64,000 nucleotides of DNA, taken from Annona cherimola. Its lineage: Eukaryota; Streptophyta; Magnoliopsida; Magnoliales; Annonaceae. The stretch is taken from the NCBI GenBank assembly GCA_030490835.1, contig CM059974.1, positions 7,199,501 through 7,263,500 on the forward strand. Direction: 5' to 3'. The notes beneath the pieces were generated by a model. It had not been told where the DNA came from. It saw nothing but the letters and a program-made list of their open reading frames with translations, and did no database searches. This document shows, piece by piece, positions 34,699-46,779 of the stretch (position 1 is the stretch's first letter; every line of letters begins with the position of its first letter). Made by a program: the position numbers and the translations under genes.

Positions 34699-37078
34699 AT
34701 TTAAATTCCAAATATTTAGATTTGTGAAATTTATAATTAGGAAAATTTGGTAATGAATATTGAACATAAATATTATAATAGATGATTAATTTTGAAAGAA
34801 TATTATTATTTCAGTAGATAAATGAAGCAAAAATATATCAAATGTTGGTGGATTGAAATGAAGCATGAGGAAAGTAGACTTTGTTTTGAACTTATTTAAA
34901 TGTTTAATGTATTTTTACAAGCATGTATGTTTTTTTCTTATTAATTTATGATCTTTGAATTATTAAATTTGGTTGAAAGCATAACTTACTGTGATACCGA
35001 ATTTATAACTTAATTTATTTACCAAATATGCTAGCATTATATTTCTAACATATGCATTTCTGCATCAAATACAAATATTATCATGAGTCATTGCTACAAA
35101 AATTCATTAATAAGTATTATTTGTGATCATTAACGACAATTGATGACATATCACCAACTGGAGACTAGGTAAGATATAGTCATTGATGGTTGTGGGGCAT
35201 AACTTTATTGTTTAGTTATTGTGATATTGTATTTGGAGGCATGGATGTGTTCGACTATTTGCTATGATATTATATTTTGAACCATGAATGTGTTCGGTTA
35301 TTTATTGTTGGTACTTATTATGAAAACAATATGTAAAGGTTAGTACTTAGACATGAGTGTCTGGGTTGAGCTATTAACATATTTTTGTGGCAGGGCTATA
35401 GATGCGAGGAGATCATGGTTGTCATTTGGCTAGGTAAGTTATCGTTTGTAGTTGATCAATCCACATTTAGTATGATGAAAGATGGGGTGAGACATCCAAT
35501 CTTTCTATTGAACTTAACTTGTGTGACGAGAATATCATGCACATGATGCATTGTTGGACAACTTGATTATGAGCACACATACGTTCCTAATCTAAATATA
35601 ATTTACAATTTATTGGAAAATTTGTACAATATTTCATACTAATTTTATTTGATTTATATTTTTAATCATGCTATTGAGTTTGACCGAACTCATTCCATTT
35701 TTATCATGTTTTTAGATAACGGATATGGAAATCGATATGGGTTAATGCACCGGGTCAAGCTAGGTTGCGAGGGTATTATGCATATATTTTATGGATTTGA
35801 CTAGTTGGTTATTACTCATTCTGATGTAGATGGGACATCTAGTATATTATGATTTATAAAATATTTAATATTTTTACACTTATGTATATTTTTCAATTAT
35901 CATTCTTCCCGTACTTTAATAATGACAGTCGATTGAGGCATGGACTTGATCAGCGAGGCGCTACTATAATATCCTGTCTTCTCGCTTAACGAATGATGTC
36001 AGAAGTCCAGCCTAAGTTAGGATTGTTGGGTTGAGTTCAAATTCTAATTTTTTTTTTTTTATCATACTTAAATTTCACGACAACAAAATTAATACGTTAG
36101 TTGTTTTCAAAAGGCCATCTAATAATTCGTGATATAAAATGAGAAATTCCGTAACTAAACTACTTTTACGATAAATATGCTACCCTGTAAAATACATTGA
36201 CGCGCGTATATACAATTAATGCATTAGTCGTTATTTCAAATTTATAAAGAGGACTTCGTCCGCGGTTTTGTATTTTTTTTTTTTTTTTTCCGTCGGCTGT
36301 TAGTTATCTGCTATTCATAATTTTACAGGTTAAATATGCAAATACCGCGCTAAGTTGGTGTCTCTATAATAATACACTTATATTTAAATTTTTTTTTTTT
36401 TTGATTGGGAGATATTTACACAAATCTCAATCCATATCATATTGAAGACTTGAGACATTCTTATAAATCTGGAGACACTTGCTCCACTAAATAATCCGGA
36501 AGACACAGCTTCCAACCACTAAACGGGAGACCACTGCTCCCACAACCAACCAGACAGGAGACACTGCTCTTACTAAATCATTTTTTAAAATATATACATA
36601 TATCTAAAAATGATAATATTTTATTTATGTATTAAACATATATAGATGAATAGGTTCATTAAAGAAAAAATAAAAATTAACAAATAAGTTTATTAACATG
36701 AGCTAAGTAAGTCTGAACTAACAGAATCAAGTCTGTAGGAGCGTGTCAGCGGTCTTGTTAGTCCAAGCCAACCTTAAAAATCTATTTAAATTTTTTTTTT
36801 CCATAATTTTGTTAAATTAAATGTATTTAATATATAAATTAAAATTTATCATTTTTGAAAAATATATATTTTTAGATTTTTACTTTTTAGACAACTATTT
36901 TAGTAATTTTAACCATTTTTAATTGTTAAAATATCCTTATATTTAAAATCTAAAAAATATATATGATAATACTTGATTTATACGTTAAATAAATTTAAAT
37001 TAATAAATTTATGTAAGAAAATATAAAAAAATAATTAATAAATAAGTTTATTGGCATTGAGCGGATCATGCCCCATAT
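34699..37078. other. AT-rich intergenic DNA upstream of the UIM/EF-hand gene
   Basis: No supported gene. About 36400-36570 holds irregular GGAGACACTGCTC-like repeats. About 36590-36690 is one arm of the AT-rich palindromic repeat family and 36790-37055 is a fuller copy. Poly-T runs lie near 36046-36060, 36272-36288 and 36390-36402. Confidence 0.45.
36790..37055. repeat. AT-rich palindromic repeat, best-preserved copy
   Basis: The left arm (GTATTTAATATATAAATTAA and TTTATCATTTTTGAAAA) is mirrored on the right by ATGATAATACTTGATTTATA and AATTAATAAATTTATG. The loop contains TTTTAGTAATTTTAACCATT. It ends about 220 bp before the next gene's start codon. Confidence 0.55.
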
Positions 37079-37278
37079 GTACAGCGAAAGCCTGATGTTA
37101 CGTGCCCCGAATTCCTCACACGCTTGATCCACCGAACTCGTGCCAAGCAAACTCGTCGTCTTCCCGCCAGCGGCGAACCCTGCGGCTTTGCCAAAAAACC
37201 CAAAGGACCAAAACCCTTAATCGGGACACACGACGGACCGGAACAGCTCTTCGAATTTGAAATACTTTCTCCACCTGA

Positions 37279-40200
37279 ATGTCGGAATCAGATACGGATG
37301 ACAGCTCTGAAAGAACAGAGCCAGTCGACGAAGTCGAAAACTGTGGGGAATTGGAAGAGGATGGGGTGACCGAATACGAGATGCAGAGGCTTCAGAGGAT
37401 TCGAGAAAACAGGGCGAAAATGGAAGCTTTCGGCCTCCCAAAGCTTTCATCCGCGGCTCTAGTCCCTGCGTTGAGCCAGCGGAAAGGCGCGGAGAAGGGG
37501 AAGAAGAAGGGGGCATCGAAGGTCAAGGACGAAGATGATGAATACAGACCTCCCGAAGGTGCAGCAGTGGGGAGTTCGTCTAGCGAAGATGATGAAGAGG
37601 ATGATCGAACAGCTTCCGGTTTGCGAAGAGGTTCGAATCGGAAGGTTTGTTACCTACCTTGTTTCCAGGCATGCATTGTATGCTTAGGTCAGGACTACTA
37701 CACAAAATTTCCATTGTTCGATATGGGTGCAATTGAATATTTTAAAGTAGCTTATGTGAATGGTAGGATTCACATAATTAGGCAACGGAATTGGCATATA
37801 GGTGGCTCTTGAATGGCTTGTAATGGCTTCATAGGAGCTTATGATTGCTTTCCGTCAATAGGCTTGAATAATGGTATGCACTCACATGGATTCAAAAGCA
37901 AAGTCAATTTATCAATCCTGAGCAGCAAATTACAAATGGATATATAGCAGGTGTACTTGGACATTCTGGAAATTGATACTGTCGGTTGTATAGCTCGGAA
38001 GAGGTTGATTTTGTATGCCTTGTTCTAGAATTCTTATGTAGTAGCACTAGTATTACCACCACCACGACCACCACCAAACCTTTCAGAAAGCTGCAGTTTT
38101 TGGTCTCTGAAAATCGTCTTGCCCAGGCGATCAGCACTAGCAAGGTTTCTTATTTATGGATCCTGAGACGCTGAGTTTCTGATGTGAGACTTATACTATG
38201 TCGTCTGAACTCCTTTAATTTAATTGTGGGTTCATTTCTTATATGGGGGTTGATCTCATACCGCCCGAATTCTTGGCAAAATTTTAAATTTCTTCGATAT
38301 TTTATTTTGAATTTAGAAAAGTGTATCCTTATTCTTTTTATTTTCAAAAATTAAAATAAAATTTTAAACAAATTTTAGTAATTGTCAAATTTCACGTTAT
38401 TGAAGGTCTAGGCAGAGCACAAACTTATAAAAAAATTTAAAAATTTTAAAAATATTTGGAACTTCATGTGATCAATGTCAAATTACTGTAACATGAGTAG
38501 AGTTTCCGGTCTAGTATCTGTTGAACCTTGTCCTTGTTTCACACTGATTGCAGCTGATGGCATAGCTTTTGCTCACCTGTAACAGCTCGTTGAGGAGTTT
38601 GTGAATGCCAATAGATTAATCGCTGTTGGCAAAAGCTATGTTTCACATAAGATATGGTTGTGGCTGCAACTTGCAATCTGGATTTTATCATGCGAGATGC
38701 AACTGCCAATAACATCTTCAAACTCATCACAAGTTAGTGCATTAATGTGAGCCAACTTGTATGCTCCTTGAAAGTGGGGTTTGGCATGTTCTGTGGGCAA
38801 TCACATTCTGCTCATTGAAAATTAAACAGTTATGATAAATATAACAGCAATAATAAAAACAAGTTGAAACATTTCGAAGTAATCATTGTCTCAACAAAGA
38901 GCATGGAAGGTCAAATGATAATGGATAGTGATAACAGGAGATGATTTTGCAATGCTGTAAAAAGGTCCAAAGTAACCACAGCTATCTTCTTTAAAAGGTT
39001 TACCTAGAAGAGCTTCATGTAGGTCTCTTATCCTAGGAGAGTAGGATCTATGTGGCCTTCATCCAGCTGGATCATTGAGCCGGAATTATTGTTCTGTTCC
39101 TTTCCAGGGAAAGAAGGTAAGTTCTGCAAGTATGGCAAAAGCCCCAAAGACTTTCCCTGTTAATGAAGATATAGAGGGCACAGATGTGGTTGATGACGAT
39201 GCTGCCTTGCAACAGGTAGACTTTAGTTGATATTACAGATGTGTGGCACTGTGGCTGCAGTTTTGTTCCACAAGATGCTACTGTAGCACATCGCCAGGCT
39301 CCCCTAATTGATCAATGCAGCAAATGAAGCATGCTCTTGAAATTCTTGTGCAGGCAATTGCTCTTTCACTCAAGGGCTCTCTAGACAAGCCTGGCAAAAA
39401 TGTGGATAATGCTAGTCTTAAAGGAAGAAAAGAAGTCATCGCCATTCCAGAAGCTACCAGAGGAAGGAAAAGAAGAAAATCGGTTTGTATATTCATTTTT
39501 CATATTAGTAAATTCTTTTTCCTTGTTAAAGGTGCCATTATGCATCTATCCATTGTGAGGTGATCTTACTTTGTTTTTTGGGTCTTTTTATTAGAATGTC
39601 AGTAGGGTGCGGATGTCTGAAGATGAAGTAATTGTATACTTCTTTTCAATTGATGGTAAATGCTCTCTTTCTGGATATTTTAGAGATTTTCCAAGCCTTT
39701 CATTTTGACCACATGTTGTTTACTGTCTAGAACATAGGTTTACCTTCTGTCATTGACAACTATGGTTTGTTTTGACTATTATTAATGGTATGTGAGCTAG
39801 ACTTAGTTGGACCTGATTCAGTTTCATCCCACAGGTTACCTCTAACTCTCACGATCAGCTAGAGTCAACAGTCCCAAAATCCAAAGTTTGGGTTACAAAA
39901 CTGAATTAAGTTACAGACTGATCCCACCCGCTATCATCATTAACTATACGATAATGATTAATTGGAATCACAATATGAATCTTGTTTTGCTGCTTTACTT
40001 GTATCATATTCTCTGATTGCCAAAAAAAAAAATGAACAGGGAAAAATAACAGTGTGATGGCACTGTTTTAATATCGTATGTTGTCATTTTGTTATACCAG
40101 CTTAAAATTGCCAGTCTTGTTGAAAGCCCATTATATCCCTTGATGGATTGATGGAAAATTCCTTTTAGCAGCTGGTCACTTCAAGTTGGAATCAATTTCT

Positions 40201-41417
40201 ATTGAGGGACTAGTTTCTTCTTGGATGTATCTGAGACATTCTCACTTATGATTATTTCTCTGCTTGCAGTTCAATTCACTATGGGCTATCCACTATCCAG
40301 ACACTCCCTGATCTGAGATTTTTCTGTTAAAATGTTTGATGGGAGCCCAAATTGATATTTGTTAATTTTTAGTTTTTAATAGTTTCTCTTGTACTCAGAA
40401 TGATTGCTGTGCAGAAGCAGGTAAGGGGAACATAACACTGAGGGATTTGAAGAAAGTGGCAAATGCCCATGACTTTGACTGGACGGACAAGGACTTGGCT
40501 GATATGATTGACTGCTTTGACAATAACAGAGATGGCAAGGTCTATTTTTGCACTCATATTTCCACTCTATGTTACTTATGCATTGCTGCTGCATGTAATA
40601 GAAGAGATTTTTCTCAGACGATGTAGTTCTCCTTTCTTAGTCCCCTCTTGACAAAAGTTTTGGATCTAGTTTCCATTAGGAGTCATCTGATCATTGGAAT
40701 GTTATGCTTCCCAAATGGATTTGAAGTTTGAACCATCCAATTAGCTGGCAAGCCTTTTCAGGGATATTACAGCCAAAAGCTTGCATGTTTTGGAAGTTGT
40801 TGGCTGCACCATCCATCACACAATTTTGGCAGGTGAAGGAAAGTATATGGCAATGGTCATAGAAAGAATTTAATATTTTGAACGGACGTGAAAAATTTTG
40901 TATAATCAGATTGTTCGTCCAACCAGTTCAATAAAGAACTGGTTTCAGTATGGTTCAGTTTGATGCAGAAAACATTTTTTTCACCTAATTAGCAATGTGC
41001 AGTAAATTAATGAACTGGCTGAATTAGTTTCAATACATTATTTATAATTACGTTTGTAAGTTGTTGGTTTAGCTTGTTTCATTGGGTCATTGTATGTCAA
41101 TATCTTCCATTTTAGTTTTCTTAAACATATCTTTGTTAATAACAATTTCATTATTTCCACTGGCATGAACTAAGATCGGAGCCAGGTTGAATTTGATTGG
41201 GAGAAGGATTTTAAATTGTTGCATCACTTATTAGAGCCTTATAAAAAGAATCAGACTAGATGAAGATATGCTTCCCAACTCCTGTAGTTTCCGAAATTTG
41301 ATTTTATTCTTGAGGTTCCATTTGGGATGCTGGTGCTCTCTTTTGCAGTTATGTTTGGATGATTTTCGAGCGATTATAGCACGTTGCAACATGATTCAAG
41401 GTGCAGAAAATGCCTAG
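37279..41417 (+). CDS. Ubiquitin-interacting motif and EF-hand protein, 285 aa
   Basis: Six exons: 37279-37644, 39108-39215, 39354-39482, 39595-39655, 40415-40539 and 41349-41417 (TAG), 858 nt in one frame. The N-terminal 120 residues are acidic, with a basic patch KGKKKGASK, and look disordered. Residues 151-164, DDDAALQQAIALSL, match the ubiquitin-interacting motif (acidic block, Leu, Ala-Ile, Ser-Leu) and straddle the exon 2/3 junction. A basic GRKRRKS stretch (about residue 195-201) may be a nuclear signal. The C-terminus is a centrin-like EF-hand pair: a degenerate loop at about 221-232 and a better one at 257-268 (DNNRDGKLCLDD, with Asp not Glu at position 12). A calcium-sensitive adaptor for ubiquitinated partners is inferred. 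No symbol is claimed. Confidence 0.82.
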
Positions 41418-41927
41418 GCGGGTGCAGGATAATGGAAGCATGGACAAGGGCTGCTGGAGTTGCTGAAATTCGATTGGGTTCCCAATGAAAGTTGAGGTTC
41501 TGCAGTCCGTCATTCAGTTGCATTCTTGACAAGTTACTCTGTATGCTCGGCGTAGCCCCTTTCGAATTCAAAGGTGGAACGTTTGAACTATTTAGAGGGT
41601 CGTATTTTTATAAAGAGGGGAAAAACAAATGATGTAGTTTTTGCGGGTTTGTAATTATTTTTAAATTTCGAGAAATATTAGAAATATGATAGATTTCTAG
41701 CAAAATATGCATTCTAATAGCGGCTTGGGTGAGAAATTTTTTTTTTTTTTTGACTGGTACCTAGTTGAGATTTAAGTGTTGGAAGTTGTTGCTGCTCTTT
41801 TTGATAGATATAGATCGATATTCAACCGTTCAAATAATAAATGCCAGGTAAGATATGTTACTTGCTAAACCAAAGTGATTTTAAATGTTCAAAGTTGCAA
41901 TCACAATTTTCTAAAAAAATTTGAAAT
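41418..41927. other. 3' flank of the UIM/EF-hand gene
   Basis: Probable 3'UTR followed by AT-rich spacer up to the solo LTR's target duplication (GATTC, 41928-41932). Nothing else is recognised. Confidence 0.45.
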
Positions 41928-41932
41928 GATTC

Positions 41933-43108
41933 TGTTGACACCCCACCTTTGGGCCCAAAAATGGGTAAAATGGAAAAAAGTCCCAAACTCAAACAAATTC
42001 AAGGCAAAAGGAGGTTCAAGCAAGCTAAGCAGGCTCTTCCAAACACAGCCCACGGAGCGAAGCTCCACCAAGCCTCGAAGCAGGCTTTTCAACAAACCAG
42101 ATTCGGCCCACACGAGCGAAGCTCCTACAGGCCACCTCAACGGGCTCCACAATGCAGCCCACCAAGCCTCAGAAGTAGGCTTCTCTACAATTTTGGGCCT
42201 CTACAACGGCCCACCCAAAACAACGGGCTTAGCCAAGCTCTAGCCCACTAAGTTCCAGCCCACTATGGAAGGAGCCCGCCAAGCTCAAGCCCATGCTCTC
42301 AACCAAGCTCAAGCTCATGCTCTCAACTCAAGCCCAAAGCCCATTACCCAAACTCAAGACCAAGCTCATGGACCAAGTCCATGATCCCACTCAAGCCCAA
42401 GACCATGGACTAAGTCCATGACCTCAAGAGAGCCCAAAGCCCACTCCTACATCTATAAAAGGAGAGCACCCCCTCTCATTTGAGGGGACTTGAGGAGAGG
42501 CATCCCAAAGGGGAGGACGGGAGTCTGCAGCAACGCCCCGGCGTCCCGACTTTTCACGCTCTCCAAGCCACGCTCCCTCCTCCACGCCCCCTTTCCATCT
42601 CTCCCATTCTCTCAAATCTTTCATTTTACCCCCTTTCACGCCGTGTAAACCGCCTCGGGTTGGCAGATTTCTCCATATTTGCTTCAATCCGTAGGCCGGA
42701 ACCCGATCTCTGTATTATTAGTGCCTTATTTCTTTAAACAGGGTCTGATCTCCCTTTAAAGATCAGTGGCGACTCCGTTTTTCTTTATTTTTGTGTGTGC
42801 GTGTTTGAGTTAACGCCCCGGCAAGGTGGGTGCACGCGGGTCCACGGATCCCAGCATAATACGCTGTCGTTATGCTGCCGGATTTGTGACTTGACCCGTG
42901 TACGGAAAGCCCCGTCTTAGCCGTTATGCTGCCGAAATCACGAGAAAATACCCACACGCCAACTTTCCTAAAAGATATGAAGCCTAATGCGTTTTACCCC
43001 ATGTGAATGCAGGAAATCTAAGCTCACGTTGCTTTTCAACACGATCCACATTTTCAAGGCCCGGGAAACCATTCCGAGGCCACCGTAGCGCTCACGGCGG
43101 GTGCTACA
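41933..43108 (+). mobile_element. Solo LTR of a retrotransposon, 1176 bp
   Basis: Starts TGTTGACACCCC and ends GGTGCTACA, obeying the TG...CA rule, with identical 5-bp duplications GATTC at 41928-41932 and 43109-43113. A TATA box (TATAAAA, 42454-42460) sits in the U3/R region. AGTGGCGACTCC near 42767 is a motif I associate with LTRs of Ty3/gypsy elements of the Tat/Ogre type. No internal region, primer site or second LTR follows, so it arose by LTR-LTR recombination. It contains two ~24-bp units (CCAAGCTCAAGCCCATGCTC type) at 42279-42326. It is GC-rich compared with its flanks. Confidence 0.88.
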
Positions 43109-43113
43109 GATTC

Positions 43114-44508
43114 GCATTTTGATTTTTCATGGCTTAGATCCATCTAATAAATACTGTGAGGCCCAATTGAGTCAGACCGGAGATCCTGACACAATGGTGG
43201 CTTTTGGATCTCAACTGAATCAAGTTGCTGCTGATCAGATGCATGTTGATCTCATATGCCGTGGGTCTGTAGTAAATCGGATTGCCTACAACCATCGCTA
43301 AAACGGACCACTTGGGCATATGGGCTGCTGGGTGAATTATGTTAGCTGTCCACTACATGGAGCTCCGTCTGATTAATAGTTTAACACCATAAGTATAACC
43401 TGTTCCTCGAGCTTGTTCACCGAATCGACTTAAATCTTCACAAACATAGCACTTTAAGGTGCGTTATCTTGTGCGGCCAGGTAGCTAAATTTTTTTTAAT
43501 AAAAAAATTTAATGACTTGCTTAATCTACTTTAAAAATTCAGGTTTGCCTAGGCTAAGTAATGACTTGCTTAATCTACTTTAAAAATTTTATTTAAATTT
43601 TATTTTGCTTTTTCATTAACTTGTTAAGTTAGATGTATTTAATATAAATCAAGTTTTATCATGTCTTAGATTTTAAAATGTAGGATTATTTTAATAATTT
43701 AACCATTAAAATTACTAAAATATTTCTATGCTTAAAAATCTAAAAATATATATCCGAAAATTATAATACTTAATTTATACATTAAGTGCATCTAGATTAT
43801 TAAGTTCACGAAAAAAAAAAGCAAAAATAAATAAATAAATAAATAATTTTTTTTGGAATGAGCTACTTGGCTTGGGCTAAGAGGATCATATATTTTAAAA
43901 TTTCTTTAATATTTGATTTTGAAAAATCAAAATAAAATGTCAAATTTCAAAAGAAAGGAAAATCTAAATGAAGCCAAAAAATATATAATTTTTTGGATTG
44001 TCTGACTTTATAAAAAAAGCATTTCCTCAACAAGCCTGGCTACTCGTATTGCAACTGCAATGTGGGTGGTTATAAAATTATTTATTTAATTTTTTGATTA
44101 TATATGCAGGCTGCACCTTGATTTTCCTTTTTGCGAAATTTAATAATTCTTAAAATTTATTTAAAAATTTATTGTAATCTTTGAAAATGGATCAAATGGA
44201 ACATCAGATCTAAGTGAGTTTTATAAAACAATAATAAAAGACTATTTTACAGAGTGCCAGTACTCCGCCGTATAGAATGAAATCGATTGTCGAAATTCAT
44301 CATTGTAAATTTCCCTATTTTCGGCCGCCATACTTTGGTGGCATGAGAATTCCAGTCATCGCCATTCGCAGGGCTGAGCAAATTGGGCGAAACCTACGCT
44401 ACAATAGATTCCACGTGCGACGGTTGCCGAGGCAAGTGGGGAGCGGATGCCTTAGGTCATGCTCCCTCCTCCCTCCAGTCCTATCCCACCGCCATCTGCA
44501 ATCCTGCC
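43114..44508. other. Spacer with direct and palindromic repeats, then PPR leader
   Basis: 43510-43588 holds two copies, 49 bp apart, of TAATGACTTGCTTAATCTAC. About 43600-43860 is an AT-rich palindromic repeat copy. From about 44270 the sequence becomes gene-like and is the probable 5'UTR of the PPR gene. The reading frame is open upstream of the first ATG but offers no earlier ATG. Confidence 0.5.
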
Positions 44509-46779
44509 ATGGTCGCCGTCCTTGTACGGTGTCCAGCCTCTATTCTCATCAGTATCGTCGGGTTTCGGGCGAAAGGCTTCACCTTGCAGGCCAAAATCCT
44601 CACAAGAGCCCTTTCTCCGGCAACCCTCTTCTCCTCACCCTCTTCTCGTCGGGTACTCAAACGCTTCTCTCATTCTCCCGCCAACACTCCTTTCATTATA
44701 TTAACTGAAAAAGCCTCAGGACCAGATTCAATTCCCCGGGACGCCCAACCTCCTAACGACGACGATTCCTACGACTCTCAAATCCTAGAGATCATTGAAA
44801 AGAATGGAGGATCCTTTCAAGGAGAATTTGACGGTTCGGATCACCTAAGGTCTGTGATTCTCGACCGCGACCTCTTTGTCCGCATTCTCTATTCGATCCG
44901 CGATAAACCCATAACTTGTTTGCGGTTCTTTCGTTGGGCGGAGCGTCAGCTGGGCTTTGAACCGTCTGAAATGCCATTTTGTACCATGTTGGAGATTCTT
45001 GTTGAGAATGATCTCATGTCGCCTGCTTATGCTGTTGCAAAGCGGGCCATATGCCTGAATTTGGATGGGATTGTTGATTTTTTGATCGAGAGAGGAGCGG
45101 TCAGCAGTGATACTACCAAAATTCTTGATCTTTTGCTCTGGATTTATACCAAAAAATCAATGCTAGAGCTTGCATTGGCTACTTTCTATAAGATGGGGAG
45201 AAATGGTTTTTTACCTGATATTAAGAATTGTAACAGGATCCTTCGTGCTCTGCGAGATGTTGATCTTTCAACAAAGGCAAGGGAGGTGTATGGTGCAATG
45301 AACGAGTTTGGAGTGCTCCCTTCAGTTGTCACTTTCAATACGATGCTTGACTCCTTCTGCAAAGGAGGGAAGGTGCAGGAGGCACTTGATCTCTTACCGG
45401 AAATGCAGGAGAAAGGTTGTACCCCAAATGATGTCACATATAATGTTTTGATAAATGGGTTGTCGAGGAATGGGGAGCTGGATAAGGCAAAGGAGCTGAT
45501 CAAGGTTATGCTGAATTCAGGGTTAACAGTGTCAGCTTATACATATAATCCATTGATCTATGGGTATTGCAAGAAGGGAGATCTTCTTGAAGCATTTGGA
45601 TTTGGAGAGGAGATGGAAAAGAGAGGCATTGCGCCTACAATTTCGACATATAATATATTTATTAGTGGGCTGTGCAAGAGAGGAAATATGGTTGAGGCTC
45701 AAGCACGGCTTTTAGAAATGCATGCAAAGAATTTGACACCCGATGTCATCTCGTACAATAGTTTAATTTATGGATATTGCAGGGTTGGTGAGATAACGCA
45801 GGCCTTCCAGTTATTCGATGATCTGGGTAGGAAGCAGCTTGTGCCTACTATTGTAACTTATAATACACTTATAGATGGGCTTTGCAGAGTTGGGGCATTG
45901 GATGCAGCTCAGAAACTCAAAGATGAGATGAGTAACCATGGAGTGCTTCCAGACGTGCTTACTTACACAATTCTTGTAAATGGCTCTTGTAGGATGGGTA
46001 ATTTGGCATTGGCAAAGGAAATTTTTGATGAGATGCTTGGGAGGGGACTGCAACCAGATTGCATTGCATACACGAGTCGCATTGTTGGTGAGTTGAAGCT
46101 TGGTGCTCCATCGGAGGCATTTCGTCTTCGAGAAGAAATGATAACTAAGGGATTAAAGCCAAACTTGATTACGTATAATGTTTTAATTGATGGGCTTTGC
46201 AAGTTGGGAAACTTGGAAGAGGCCAATGTATTGTTGCAGAGGATGGTTGAGGATGGATTTATTCCAGATTGCGTGACTTATACCTGTATTATTCATGCTC
46301 ATGCAGAAAAAGGTCATCTCAGAGAAGCTAAGGAAGTATTTTATGAGATGCTTGTGAGAGGCTTATCACCGTCAATAGTGACATACACAATTCTGATTCA
46401 TGCTTATGCAGGTCAAGGCAGATTGGATCAAGCATTTATCTTGTTATCAGAAATGATAAATAAAGGGATAGTTCCAAATGAAATCACTTACAATGCTTTA
46501 ATAAATGGTTCATGCAAAGTAGGCAGGCTAGAACAGGCGTATCGACTCTTCTCTAGAATGAGGGAGAAAGGATTATGCCCTAATAAATACACATACACCT
46601 TACTGATAAATGAAAACTGTAATATAGGAAATTGGGATGAAGCTTTGAGATTGTACAGTCAAATGCTCAAGGAGGGTATTGTGCCAGATGCATGTACTCA
46701 CACTGTGTTGTTTAAACAGCTTGGAGAGAACTGCAAAATCCATGCAGTTCAGTACCTTGAGAAAAAAGTTTTGGATTGA
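44509..46779 (+). CDS. P-class pentatricopeptide repeat protein, At1g22960-like, 756 aa
   Basis: A single uninterrupted exon from ATG (44509) to TGA, typical of intronless plant PPR genes. The first ~60 residues are basic, hydroxylated and poor in acids (VRCPASILISIVGFRAKGF), fitting an organelle transit peptide. About fifteen 35-residue PPR motifs run from about residue 203 to 728, each with the VTYN.LI.G.C..G....A pattern (for example VTFNTMLDSFCKGGKVQEAL at about 274). No E, DYW or SMR domain follows, so it is a P-class member, usually involved in stabilising or processing organelle RNA. Its order of atypical repeats resembles Arabidopsis At1g22960, annotated mitochondrial; this comes from recall. 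Repeat specificity codes could be read but the target RNA is unknown. Confidence 0.93.
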   Translation: MVAVLVRCPASILISIVGFRAKGFTLQAKILTRALSPATLFSSPSSRRVLKRFSHSPANTPFIILTEKASGPDSIPRDAQPPNDDDSYDSQILEIIEKNGGSFQGEFDGSDHLRSVILDRDLFVRILYSIRDKPITCLRFFRWAERQLGFEPSEMPFCTMLEILVENDLMSPAYAVAKRAICLNLDGIVDFLIERGAVSSDTTKILDLLLWIYTKKSMLELALATFYKMGRNGFLPDIKNCNRILRALRDVDLSTKAREVYGAMNEFGVLPSVVTFNTMLDSFCKGGKVQEALDLLPEMQEKGCTPNDVTYNVLINGLSRNGELDKAKELIKVMLNSGLTVSAYTYNPLIYGYCKKGDLLEAFGFGEEMEKRGIAPTISTYNIFISGLCKRGNMVEAQARLLEMHAKNLTPDVISYNSLIYGYCRVGEITQAFQLFDDLGRKQLVPTIVTYNTLIDGLCRVGALDAAQKLKDEMSNHGVLPDVLTYTILVNGSCRMGNLALAKEIFDEMLGRGLQPDCIAYTSRIVGELKLGAPSEAFRLREEMITKGLKPNLITYNVLIDGLCKLGNLEEANVLLQRMVEDGFIPDCVTYTCIIHAHAEKGHLREAKEVFYEMLVRGLSPSIVTYTILIHAYAGQGRLDQAFILLSEMINKGIVPNEITYNALINGSCKVGRLEQAYRLFSRMREKGLCPNKYTYTLLINENCNIGNWDEALRLYSQMLKEGIVPDACTHTVLFKQLGENCKIHAVQYLEKKVLD

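Noticed and set aside
37645..37812. Extension of UIM/EF-hand exon 1 to a stop at 37812
   Set aside because: A good donor lies at 37644/37645 and the frame after it loses the acidic, lysine-rich character. Splicing to 39108 restores the UIM. It could only matter as retained intron.
44277..44708. 143-codon frame overlapping the PPR gene start
   Set aside because: It is a different frame of the PPR 5' end. The PPR frame carries family similarity and runs 2.3 kb.
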